Assembly (NCBI GenBank): GCA_002479245.1
Contig: DLMG01000211.1
Location: forward strand, 1-6,308
Length of the DNA stretch: 6,308 nucleotides
Origin: Verrucomicrobia subdivision 3 bacterium UBA7542
GTDB taxonomy: Bacteria; Verrucomicrobiota; Verrucomicrobiia; Limisphaerales; UBA11358
Direction of reading: 5' to 3'
Shown: positions 1-6,123 of the stretch, piece after piece
Position numbering within the stretch: the stretch's first letter is position 1
Layout of the letters: the number at the start of each line of letters is the position of its first letter
The notes under the pieces: model-generated
Told to the model about the DNA's origin: nothing
What the model saw: only the letters and a program-made list of their open reading frames with translations
The model's database searches: none
Program-made: the position numbers and the translations under genes

Positions 1-259
1 CGCCGCCGAACCCGCGGCCGGCCCGCGCCCGCGGATCGAATGCCGCGTGGCCGTATTGATCGTAGGCGGCACGCCTTTGCGGATCACTCAACGCCTCGTA
101 GGCCTCGCCGATTTCCTTGAATTTTTCCTCGGCGGTTTTGTCGCCCGAATTTTTGTCCGGATGAAATTTGACGGCCAGCCGGCGATAAGCCTTTTTGATT
201 TCTTCATCGCCGGCGTTGCGACTGACGCCGAGCACTTCGTAATAATCGCGCTTGGGCAT
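1..259 (-). CDS. dnaJ: Chaperone protein DnaJ, N-terminal part (runs off the left edge)
   Basis: This is the first 86 residues of DnaJ, the Hsp40 co-chaperone that delivers unfolded clients to DnaK and stimulates its ATPase in the cytoplasm. The J domain is complete: it opens with [20 protein letters not shown], has the basic helix II ([17 protein letters not shown], about residues 21-37), the invariant HPD at 33-35 that contacts DnaK, and helix III ending in [20 protein letters not shown] (residues 52-71). After it comes [13 protein letters not shown], the beginning of the Gly/Phe-rich linker seen in type I DnaJ. The zinc-finger and substrate-binding domains lie outside the window, so type I is inferred, not seen. 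The start is the ATG at 259, which gives the standard N-terminus; it lies 3 bp after the grpE stop with no clear Shine-Dalgarno sequence, so translation is probably coupled to grpE. Confidence 0.96.
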   Translation of the reverse strand, partial: MPKRDYYEVLGVSRNAGDEEIKKAYRRLAVKFHPDKNSGDKTAEEKFKEIGEAYEALSDPQRRAAYDQYGHAAFDPRARAGRGFGG

Positions 260-262
260 GGC

Positions 263-853
263 TCAGGCTGCGGGGGGCGCAGAAGGTTTTTTGGCGACAA
301 CGACCGCCGCCGGTCGCAGCAGGCGGTCACGCAATTTGTAACCTTTGCGAATTTGTTGGACGACCTGCCCTTCGGGCGCGTCGTCGGTTTCCAATTGCGA
401 AACGGCCTCGTGCAGCATCGGATCGAACGGTTTGCCATTGGCATCAATTTCTTCAAGACCAGTCTCAGCGAGAACGCCTTTGAGTTGCTGCTGAATCATG
501 GTGATGCCGGCCTGCAAGGATGCAATTCCGCTTTGCGGGGCTTCCGCGGTTTGCGTGGTGGCCTGCGCCATTTCAAAATGGTCGAGCACGGGCAGCAGTT
601 TTAGCAGAAGCGCGACGTTGGCAGATTGAGCAGCCTCGATGCGCTCGCGCGCGGCGCGTTTTTTGAAATTTTCGAGATCGGCGGCAATGCGCAGGAGGCG
701 GTCCCAATGCTCGTCCGCCTTGGCGGCGCGAGTTTTTAGTTCTTCGAGTTGCTCCGGCGTGAGTTCGGCCACGACGGGAACATTGGCCGGCGGCGGCTGA
801 GTCGCGGCGGCCCTGGCCTCCCAGTTTTTTTTGTCTGACTCCGATTTCTTCAT
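263..853 (-). CDS. grpE: Nucleotide exchange factor GrpE (196 aa)
   Basis: GrpE releases ADP from DnaK and so resets the DnaK-DnaJ folding cycle; it acts as a cytoplasmic homodimer. Length (196 aa) is normal. Residues 1-30 are charged and Ala/Pro-rich (disordered tail). A long coiled-coil helix follows, with LRIAADLENFKKRAARER at 54-71 and LLLKLLPVLDHFEMA at 82-96, both typical of the family. The C-terminal beta domain that binds the DnaK nucleotide-binding domain is intact: GITMIQQQL (116-124), GKPFDPMLHEAV (140-151) and GYKLRDRLLRPAAVVV (171-186). I chose the ATG at 853 (MKKSESDKK); an in-frame ATG at 934 would add 27 residues without family character. A perfect TTGACA lies at 889-884 on this strand, but no convincing -10 box follows it at normal spacing, so a promoter here is only possible. 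dnaJ follows after 3 bp, forming a grpE-dnaJ operon. Confidence 0.96.
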   Translation of the reverse strand: MKKSESDKKNWEARAAATQPPPANVPVVAELTPEQLEELKTRAAKADEHWDRLLRIAADLENFKKRAARERIEAAQSANVALLLKLLPVLDHFEMAQATTQTAEAPQSGIASLQAGITMIQQQLKGVLAETGLEEIDANGKPFDPMLHEAVSQLETDDAPEGQVVQQIRKGYKLRDRLLRPAAVVVAKKPSAPPAA

Positions 854-946
854 ACAATGATCCCGACATAAATGTTGCCGGGGTGTCAAGTTAGCGGATT
901 GGCTGTCCTTCGGCAACTGAGACGTGGCCGGCAACCCGGCGTTGGG

Positions 947-971
947 AATTTCAAACTTGAGATTTGAAATT
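947..971 (-). repeat. Perfect 9-bp inverted repeat (AT-rich hairpin) just after the DUF2723 gene
   Basis: AATTTCAAA at 947-955 is the exact reverse complement of TTTGAAATT at 963-971, with a 7-base loop (956-962). It starts 3 bases past the stop codon of the DUF2723 gene on the minus strand. There is no T-run after it in that direction, so it does not look like a classical intrinsic terminator; it may stabilise the 3' end of the transcript or be a copy of a dispersed palindromic repeat. A smaller GC-rich hairpin, GCCGG-CAAC-CCGGC, lies beside it at 927-940. The rest of the 854-973 spacer shows only the isolated TTGACA noted with grpE. Confidence 0.6.
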
Positions 972-973
972 GG

Positions 974-3900
974 TCAATAGGGCGGAACTATTTTTTGATA
1001 CTCGGGTGTGTTCCGCACCGAATCAAAGCGTGGGTCTTTCCGCACCTCGGCCAGCAGGTCGCGCGCGGTGGGGTTGCCCTTGAGCCGCTGGGCGCTGAGG
1101 TCAAGTGATTTGCGCAGGTTCGGGAAGCTTTGGTCTGGCTTGCCCATCACGACATCGAGCGCGGCGATATCATACCAGGGTTCGGGCTGGTCGGGGACGA
1201 GGGTGACGATTTTTTGGAGGACTTCTTCCAGTTTGGTCAGGTTGCCCAATTCAACATATTTCTGGGCAATGAAACCGGCTTCGTTGGAAGTAATATGCGG
1301 GTTGGCCAACGCACGATCAAAAAGTTCAATGGCCCGATTGGTTTGTTGCATTTGAATGTAGATGCCGGCGAGGGACAGGACGTTTGGAAGATTGCCCGGG
1401 TTCGTCCGCGCTTCATTTTCCATGTGCTGCACCTGGGTTTCGATCTGGGCGCGGTTTGCGGATTGGTTTTTGATATCCTCCAACTGTTTCACGAGCACCT
1501 TCCCCTGATCATTGTACGGGTCAAGTTTGTGACAGGTTTGGGCGACGAGAAGCGCGTCGTCTATACGACCATACTGAAGCAAAAAATTGACGTAACGAAT
1601 GACGGCTTCCGGACTGTAGGGGCAAAAGGCAAACGCTTGTTTGCATGCGAAATCGGTCTCGCGGACCAGCGCTTGCGTTCCGACGGCGGTTTTTTGGCGA
1701 TACTCATCCGGGCATTGCGGACCCAAACGCCAAGAATAAACACCGGCTTGGGAGCTGCGCAGTTTGGAAAACGCCTTTTGCGCCTGGTCGTCGCGCACAA
1801 ATTTGAGGTCGCCCTGGAAGCCGGCATAATTGTGGCGCAAATAGACCCTTTCAATGAAATCCACGATGTTGGAAACCGAGGTGTCATAAGTGATCCAGTT
1901 GCCGATGAGCCGGTCGGAATACTTGCTCCAAAAAGCGTGATCCCGCTTAAAGACCTCATCGGGGAGTTCCGGCAGAGGTTTGCGGTTGATTTTCATGATG
2001 ATGCTGAAGGGCATTTCATACGGATACATCCATGGCAACGGGAAACTTTCCTCGATGAAAAATTCGTTTTTCGGATTATGATCGAAAATGACTTTGCACA
2101 ACAAACCGTTGATCATCATCACGGCAACCTGGCCGCTAACCTGCATTCTTCCACTGGGATCAACATGCACATCCTCGCCGGGGATCATCTGGCCAAGCTG
2201 CATCCGGTGTTGCACGTCTTCCATATAATCCTGGAAGCATCGTTGCGAATCCTCAGGACTCGGAATGTAAATCTCGCGGTCCGGATAAACCCCTCCGGAG
2301 CTTTTGGCAATTTCGTCCGGATAAGCAGCTTCGAGCAGCAGCCGATTCAAGCGAATGCGAGTGTCGCTCTGGGGATTTTGCGCCAGGAACTGTTGAAGGT
2401 AATCCGAAAGCTTCACCCGGGCAAACCGGCTGGTGTCGTAAATCGTGTCAGTTTCGAGCAAATGGTTCAAGTCAGCAGTCAGCGCCATGCGCAACTGGCT
2501 TTCATTGCCCTTGCCGGTGATCAAGTCTTGAGCCGGTTTGCCGAGGCTCTGAAAGAGCCACTGGGAGAGCGGGTCTTGTTTGTCACTGGGGCGCAATTTA
2601 GCCACCAAGGCTGGCAGGTTGGTGAAATCCTTGCCGGTGAACCACGAGGTGGAGACGCGCCAGCGTTTTTCTATGTGGGCACCGCGAGCTTCAAAAATCC
2701 AATCCAGCGGTGAAACGATGCGGGCCAGCAGATTTGTTACGTATGGCTGATCCTTGAGCAGGGTGCGAGCGAGTTCGCTGAAAAAGGGCGGGTCTATCTG
2801 CTGGCTGCGAAAATACTGCGCGCGGAGGTAATCGAGATAAGTGCCGTCGGCCAGGGCATTTTGCGTGATAAGATAAACGTCCCGGCGGTCAAAGTTCTGG
2901 TCTTGGGCAGGCTGGCAATCGTGCGGAATGAAACTGTCACAATAGATCGCGTAAGTGGGACAAAAACGGCCGGGGTCGGTGCCGCCAAAAAGGATCGTGT
3001 CCTTGGTCATCTCAGGATAAACCAGATCACCGTTGGGACCTTTCATCGCCTGTTCGCGCAATTTGGCGTCGTAGCTGAACTGGCCATCCGGCGCAACGAA
3101 CGGTGGGGTGAACATGTCGTGTCCAAACCAGTAACCAAACCAGTGATTCCGTTGTTCGCTGTGCGCCCAGTGGGACAAACCAGAGGCCAGCGGGATGAGG
3201 GCGAAAAGTCCCAAGGTGATCGCCAGCGGGGCGCGCTGCCGGTAAATCAACAGACTGCCAAGGAAGGTCACGGCGATGCCCACGATCAGCAATCCCGCCA
3301 TGGCCGGGAGGCTGTATTGATTCGGAGCAAAGACCCGGCCCAAGGCCGCACAAAATTGCGCGAAACTCAAGCTGTCGTTTCGGAAGAAAACCATAATGAT
3401 GGCCGTGCCAAGGAAAACCGCCGCCGCGATGATTAATACCAGAAAATACGACCGGTCGCTTTCCTGAGGGAGAACGGAGGTGTCACGGATTTTGACCAGG
3501 CACTGTCCCGCCAGGGCGGCAAGAACGAAGGCGGCGGCCAGGCAGAAATACAGGAGCAGGATGAGTATGTATGACAACAAGCCGGCGTCGCCGTAGAACG
3601 TGTGGCACACGCCATCGTAAAGTGTAATAAGCGCCGGCACGATGGTCACCACTCCCAGCAGGATCCCGACGACGCGTATCCGCACGAAATGAGTTGCCAT
3701 GTAAGCGGCGGTAAGCGCCAAGCCGTAACCGATCATGATTGCGATTATGCTGTGGGAGCTAATAAAGAACACCTTGTTCAACTCCGCCGACTGGCGGTCG
3801 GGCGACGTGTTCATGAGAACCATCAGCAGCACGCCGATGCAAAGATAGATCGCGACCAGACCGGTGATCCAGGAGCGTTCGCGCTTTTGCATTTTGAAGA

Positions 3901-5095
3901 AAAACAACAGCGGCACCAGCGCAACGAACACCAAAACCCAATTGAACTCGGTGGCAATATCGCTGACCAGAATGCCGAGCTGCACGATGAAACGACCTGG
4001 ATCATGGATAAAGTCCGATGGACTGGCTTTCTCGTACTGGCCGCGGCTTAACGCGTGGAAGAATCCTTCAACCGTACGCGGATAACCCCATTGCATCGGC
4101 GGATCGGTCATGCCCGCAATCGGCTCGTAGAAGAAGAATGATGCGCCCGCCAGCCACAATAGCCCCATCAAAAGAACCGCCTTCCATTCGGTGCCGAGAC
4201 CCTTGGTCTTAAAACCCAGCCAAATCCAGGCGGCGATCGAGGCAAGCCCAACAGTGTGGTAAAGGATCAGCACCATCGGGGCCGTGTCGAGCATGTTGGT
4301 GAAGTGTGTGCTATTTGCAATCAACCCCAGCACATAAACGATGCTGTTGCCAAGAAAGAGGTCGCGACCCAGCCGGGGTTGGGTGGCAGCGACAGCGACC
4401 TCAATGCCCACTGCCGCGCAGAGCAGGGTCTGGTGAATGGTCAGGCAGATTCCAAAAAAGAACATGGCGCAATAGAGGTAGCCCCGCTGGTGCGGAGCGT
4501 AAATCCACCTCAGGAGACAAAGCAGAACGATCATCATCCAAGGCACACCGAAGGGAGAAATTCGATTGATGACGACCGACTCGCTCCACATGACGCCCCC
4601 GAGGCCAAGCAGCAGGCCCGCGACAATTCCTGAAACCATACAAATGACGTTTTCCCATTTTCCCGTCATGTTCCGCAACTCTTCGATTCCTTCCATGAGC
4701 ATGCTGCTGCCTCGTGAAACCAGGAAGGCCACCAAGCCGCAGGCCAGGGCGGCGGCGGTGGCTTCGCCCACTTCCACGCGCCACGCGACATTCCCAACCA
4801 CCAACAGTTTCGTCCAAAGCCAGGAATAGATCGCCCAAAAAGGATAACCTGGCGGATGGGGAATGCCCGCGTAGAATGAGCCGGTGCACAATTCGCCGGA
4901 GTCCTCCAGAGTTTGCTCCGGCGCCAGCGTTAGAAAATAAACGATCCAAAGCACCGCAAAGGTGATGACCAGTGCCAGCCAGTCTATTTTACGGAAGAGC
5001 GGAGGCACTCGTATGGATGCTGGTGGAGGCGTCTTGGCGGCAGGCGACGGCTTCACAGCCTGGCCCTTGGCGTTCTTCAGTTTTTGCTTTTCCAT
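974..5095 (-). CDS. Large multi-pass membrane protein: DUF2723 (TMEM260-like, putative protein O-mannosyltransferase) with C-terminal TPR region, 1373 aa
   Basis: The N-terminus matches the DUF2723 family, whose eukaryotic member TMEM260 is a protein O-mannosyltransferase of GT-C type; the bacterial function is inferred. Residues 1-38 are basic and Pro/Ala-rich (cytoplasmic). TM1 is about 39-57 and is followed by a first outer loop with LEDSGE (Asp65, Glu68) and HPPGYP (80-85), the family signature and the expected place of the catalytic acid. About fifteen hydrophobic segments follow up to about residue 640. Then come soluble blocks: NHWFGYWFGHDMF (650-662), GGTDPGRFCPTYAIYCDSF (704-722) and FDRRDVYLITQNALADGTYL (735-754). 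Residues about 1159-1334 hold degenerate TPR-like helical pairs (for example AGIYIQMQQTNRAIELFDRA). ATG at 5095 is preferred because it lies 7 bp past the upstream stop; an in-frame ATG at 5173 would overlap the upstream gene by 71 bp. No strong Shine-Dalgarno sequence is seen, which fits translational coupling. The reading frame is intact throughout. Confidence 0.88.
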   Translation of the reverse strand: MEKQKLKNAKGQAVKPSPAAKTPPPASIRVPPLFRKIDWLALVITFAVLWIVYFLTLAPEQTLEDSGELCTGSFYAGIPHPPGYPFWAIYSWLWTKLLVVGNVAWRVEVGEATAAALACGLVAFLVSRGSSMLMEGIEELRNMTGKWENVICMVSGIVAGLLLGLGGVMWSESVVINRISPFGVPWMMIVLLCLLRWIYAPHQRGYLYCAMFFFGICLTIHQTLLCAAVGIEVAVAATQPRLGRDLFLGNSIVYVLGLIANSTHFTNMLDTAPMVLILYHTVGLASIAAWIWLGFKTKGLGTEWKAVLLMGLLWLAGASFFFYEPIAGMTDPPMQWGYPRTVEGFFHALSRGQYEKASPSDFIHDPGRFIVQLGILVSDIATEFNWVLVFVALVPLLFFFKMQKRERSWITGLVAIYLCIGVLLMVLMNTSPDRQSAELNKVFFISSHSIIAIMIGYGLALTAAYMATHFVRIRVVGILLGVVTIVPALITLYDGVCHTFYGDAGLLSYILILLLYFCLAAAFVLAALAGQCLVKIRDTSVLPQESDRSYFLVLIIAAAVFLGTAIIMVFFRNDSLSFAQFCAALGRVFAPNQYSLPAMAGLLIVGIAVTFLGSLLIYRQRAPLAITLGLFALIPLASGLSHWAHSEQRNHWFGYWFGHDMFTPPFVAPDGQFSYDAKLREQAMKGPNGDLVYPEMTKDTILFGGTDPGRFCPTYAIYCDSFIPHDCQPAQDQNFDRRDVYLITQNALADGTYLDYLRAQYFRSQQIDPPFFSELARTLLKDQPYVTNLLARIVSPLDWIFEARGAHIEKRWRVSTSWFTGKDFTNLPALVAKLRPSDKQDPLSQWLFQSLGKPAQDLITGKGNESQLRMALTADLNHLLETDTIYDTSRFARVKLSDYLQQFLAQNPQSDTRIRLNRLLLEAAYPDEIAKSSGGVYPDREIYIPSPEDSQRCFQDYMEDVQHRMQLGQMIPGEDVHVDPSGRMQVSGQVAVMMINGLLCKVIFDHNPKNEFFIEESFPLPWMYPYEMPFSIIMKINRKPLPELPDEVFKRDHAFWSKYSDRLIGNWITYDTSVSNIVDFIERVYLRHNYAGFQGDLKFVRDDQAQKAFSKLRSSQAGVYSWRLGPQCPDEYRQKTAVGTQALVRETDFACKQAFAFCPYSPEAVIRYVNFLLQYGRIDDALLVAQTCHKLDPYNDQGKVLVKQLEDIKNQSANRAQIETQVQHMENEARTNPGNLPNVLSLAGIYIQMQQTNRAIELFDRALANPHITSNEAGFIAQKYVELGNLTKLEEVLQKIVTLVPDQPEPWYDIAALDVVMGKPDQSFPNLRKSLDLSAQRLKGNPTARDLLAEVRKDPRFDSVRNTPEYQKIVPPY

Positions 5096-5102
5096 TTTGA
5101 AG

Positions 5103-5483
5103 TCAGTCGTTTGGTTTCGTGAACGGCGTAAAACCAATAGTAGAAGTGGAACCACTGCGGTTTGTCGATTCAAAAGTGGCGGGTAAAATATTGTGCTCGA
5201 TCTGCGACGAGCCTCTGGTCAGGTAAGCGACGAAGCTTTGATTGCTCAACATCATGGCGACCGTAGGATCATGCCGGGGTGAGGCGGCAGGAATGTTGGT
5301 TTCCTGTTTGAAGACCGCCAGGGCCAGCAGCATGCAAACGGTTGCGGGGGCAAGCCAGTTGAAGGCCATGACCACTTTGAGCCTGGTGGACGGTGTTGGG
5401 AAAAGCCGCCGTTTAATTCTCGCCGAGGGACGGCGCGGTTCCCAGGAATTTAATTGAGTCTCCAGCCAGTTCATCTCTTTCAT
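5103..5483 (-). CDS. Small single-pass membrane protein encoded next to an ECF sigma factor (126 aa, function unknown)
   Basis: I do not recognise a named family. The N-terminus (residues 1-39: MKEMNWLETQLNSWEPRRPS, then RIKRR and RLK) is short and strongly basic, hence cytoplasmic by the positive-inside rule. One hydrophobic segment, about 40-57 (FNWLAPATVCMLLALAVF), spans the membrane. The C-terminal ~68 residues would lie outside; the last part (101-123) is very rich in Ser/Thr, 10 of 23 residues. Its position directly after a sigma gene, overlapping it by 71 bp, and its topology resemble a minimal anti-sigma factor, but there is no HxxxCxxC zinc motif and the cytoplasmic part is shorter than usual, so that role is inference only. 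The ATG at 5483 has a good ribosome binding site; an alternative ATG at 5474 would remove three residues. The DUF2723 gene follows after 7 bp. Confidence 0.8.
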   Translation of the reverse strand: MKEMNWLETQLNSWEPRRPSARIKRRLFPTPSTRLKVVMAFNWLAPATVCMLLALAVFKQETNIPAASPRHDPTVAMMLSNQSFVAYLTRGSSQIEHNILPATFESTNRSGSTSTIGFTPFTKPND

Positions 5484-5949
5484 ACGTTGTCCTTTCCAAA
5501 CAGAGTTTGATCTTTTGCAAACCGTAGCGGTATCGGCCGGCGGCGGTGTTGGGCGAAATGTCCAGCGTCTCGCCAATTTCGTCGAACGTGCAGCGATGCC
5601 AGATTTTCAACACAATCACTTCGCGCTGTTCCATTGGCAGTTTGGCGAGGCAATGCATCGCGGCGCGCTCCGCCGGACTTTCCGACGGTCCTTTCTCAAA
5701 CCACCGGCGCGCCTCCAGTTCGCGCGTCAACCGCCGCCACAAAGAGCGCCGGTAATTCCGCGCGCGATTTCTGAAGCTGCGCACGCAATAATGTTCAAGC
5801 GTGACGGGAGGTTCCGGCCTTTGCAGAAGCGCGAGGAAGGTTTCCTGCAAGACATCCTCCGCTTCGCCGTGGCTAAGACCCAGCGCGCGGCCATAGAGAA
5901 TCAACTCCGCCGCTTTCTTCGTGTACAGATTTTCGCGCCAATCGCTCAC
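5413..5949 (-). CDS. ECF-type RNA polymerase sigma factor (sigma-70 family, 178 aa)
   Basis: This is a two-domain sigma factor of the extracytoplasmic-function class, which directs RNA polymerase to a small set of promoters. Region 2 spans about residues 8-70 and contains GLSHGEAEDVLQETFLALLQ (24-43), the -10-recognition/core-binding helix with the family's typical DVLQETF. Region 4 spans about 98-148: LAKLPMEQREVIVLKIWHRC, then the helix-turn-helix FDEIGETLDISPNTAAGRYRYGL (122-144) that reads the -35 element. There is no region 1.1 or 3, as expected. The chosen start is the GTG at 5949 (VSDWRENLY); a longer reading from ATG codons at 6006 or 6024 would run through the upstream repeat and T-runs, adding FFKFF-type residues of no family character. 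No strong Shine-Dalgarno sequence precedes the GTG, so the exact start is uncertain. The last ~23 codons overlap the next gene, pointing to coupled expression. Which promoters it serves is unknown. Confidence 0.9.
   Translation of the reverse strand: MSDWRENLYTKKAAELILYGRALGLSHGEAEDVLQETFLALLQRPEPPVTLEHYCVRSFRNRARNYRRSLWRRLTRELEARRWFEKGPSESPAERAAMHCLAKLPMEQREVIVLKIWHRCTFDEIGETLDISPNTAAGRYRYGLQKIKLCLERTTYERDELAGDSIKFLGTAPSLGEN
5490..5495 (-). promoter_or_regulatory. Ribosome binding site AAAGGA for the 126-aa membrane protein
   Basis: On the minus strand AAAGGA lies 6 bases before the ATG at 5483. It is inside the sigma-factor coding sequence, and it decides the start of the small membrane protein gene and shows that the 71-bp overlap is real rather than a mis-called start. 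It is the clearest Shine-Dalgarno sequence among the genes of this window. Confidence 0.65.
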
Positions 5950-5983
5950 GATTTCATTACATAGACACCGCCAGCGGGGAATT

Positions 5984-6010
5984 TGTATAAAAAATTTAAA
6001 AAACATCCAA
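5984..6010 (-). promoter_or_regulatory. Weak candidate promoter for the sigma-factor operon
   Basis: On the minus strand a TATACA hexamer (5989-5984) lies 34 bases before the sigma-factor GTG, with TTGGAT (6010-6005) 15 bases upstream as a poor -35 match. It falls inside the AT-rich T-run after the inverted repeat, so the resemblance may come from base composition. An autoregulated ECF promoter would look different and could not be identified here. Confidence 0.2.
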
Positions 6011-6067
6011 CATCCAACGCCCAATATTGGCCCTGGCCAGGCTTACACTTCATTGGATGTTCGATGT
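5989..6067 (-). terminator. Probable rho-independent terminator of feoB, formed by the inverted repeat and T-runs
   Basis: Read on the minus strand, ACATCGAACATCCAATG (6067-6051) pairs with CGTTGGATGTTGGATGT (6019-6003): 15 Watson-Crick pairs, one G-U pair and one G-G mismatch over 17 positions, with a 31-base loop. The second arm is followed at once by T6 (6003-5998), AAA and a second T6 (5994-5989). This lies 57 bases past the feoB stop and before the sigma gene, the right place to separate the two transcripts. The long loop makes it less certain than a compact hairpin; the loop itself holds the palindromes CCTGGCCAGG (6032-6041) and CCAATATTGG (6021-6030). Confidence 0.5.
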
Positions 6068-6073
6068 ACGATG
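6003..6073. repeat. Heptamer-based imperfect inverted repeat (REP-like intergenic element)
   Basis: The left side holds two tandem ATCCAAC heptamers (6005-6018). The right side holds the complementary GATGT units at the same 7-base period (6056-6060, 6063-6067, and GATG at 6070-6073). The two sides form 17-base arms matching at 15 positions. Between them lie two perfect 10-bp palindromes, CCAATATTGG and CCTGGCCAGG. No open frame with coding character crosses it. From memory, similar ATCCAAC-type intergenic repeats are frequent in Verrucomicrobia and Planctomycetes; the single copy here cannot prove that it is dispersed in this genome. Confidence 0.6.
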
Positions 6074-6123
6074 CCTGCTCGCGATTTATCGGAGTTGAAT
6101 TGTTGGTTGTTAAGCCGTCGTCC

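Noticed and set aside
47..604. A 185-codon open frame on the plus strand across dnaJ and grpE
   Set aside because: It is antisense to two clear chaperone genes and its translation has no family character.
854..934. Upstream in-frame ATG extending GrpE by 27 residues
   Set aside because: The added residues resemble no GrpE N-terminus and would use up most of the intergenic space; MKKSESDKK at 853 is the natural start.
854..973. CIRCE operator or sigma-32 promoter before grpE
   Set aside because: No GAGTGCTAA-type inverted repeat is present, and the CTTGACA has no matching -10 element at a workable distance.
1130..2713. A 527-codon open frame on the plus strand, antisense to the DUF2723 gene
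   Set aside because: It lies wholly inside a well-supported gene, shows no recognisable domain, and such long antisense frames are a known by-product of codon bias in GC-rich genes.
5096..5173. Longer DUF2723 protein start at 5173
   Set aside because: It would overlap the small membrane-protein gene by 71 bp and add a segment unlike the family; the ATG at 5095 gives a normal basic N-terminus.
5950..6024. Upstream ATG starts (6024 and 6006) for the sigma factor
   Set aside because: The extension is translated from the inverted repeat and T-runs; sigma region 2 starts normally from the GTG at 5949.
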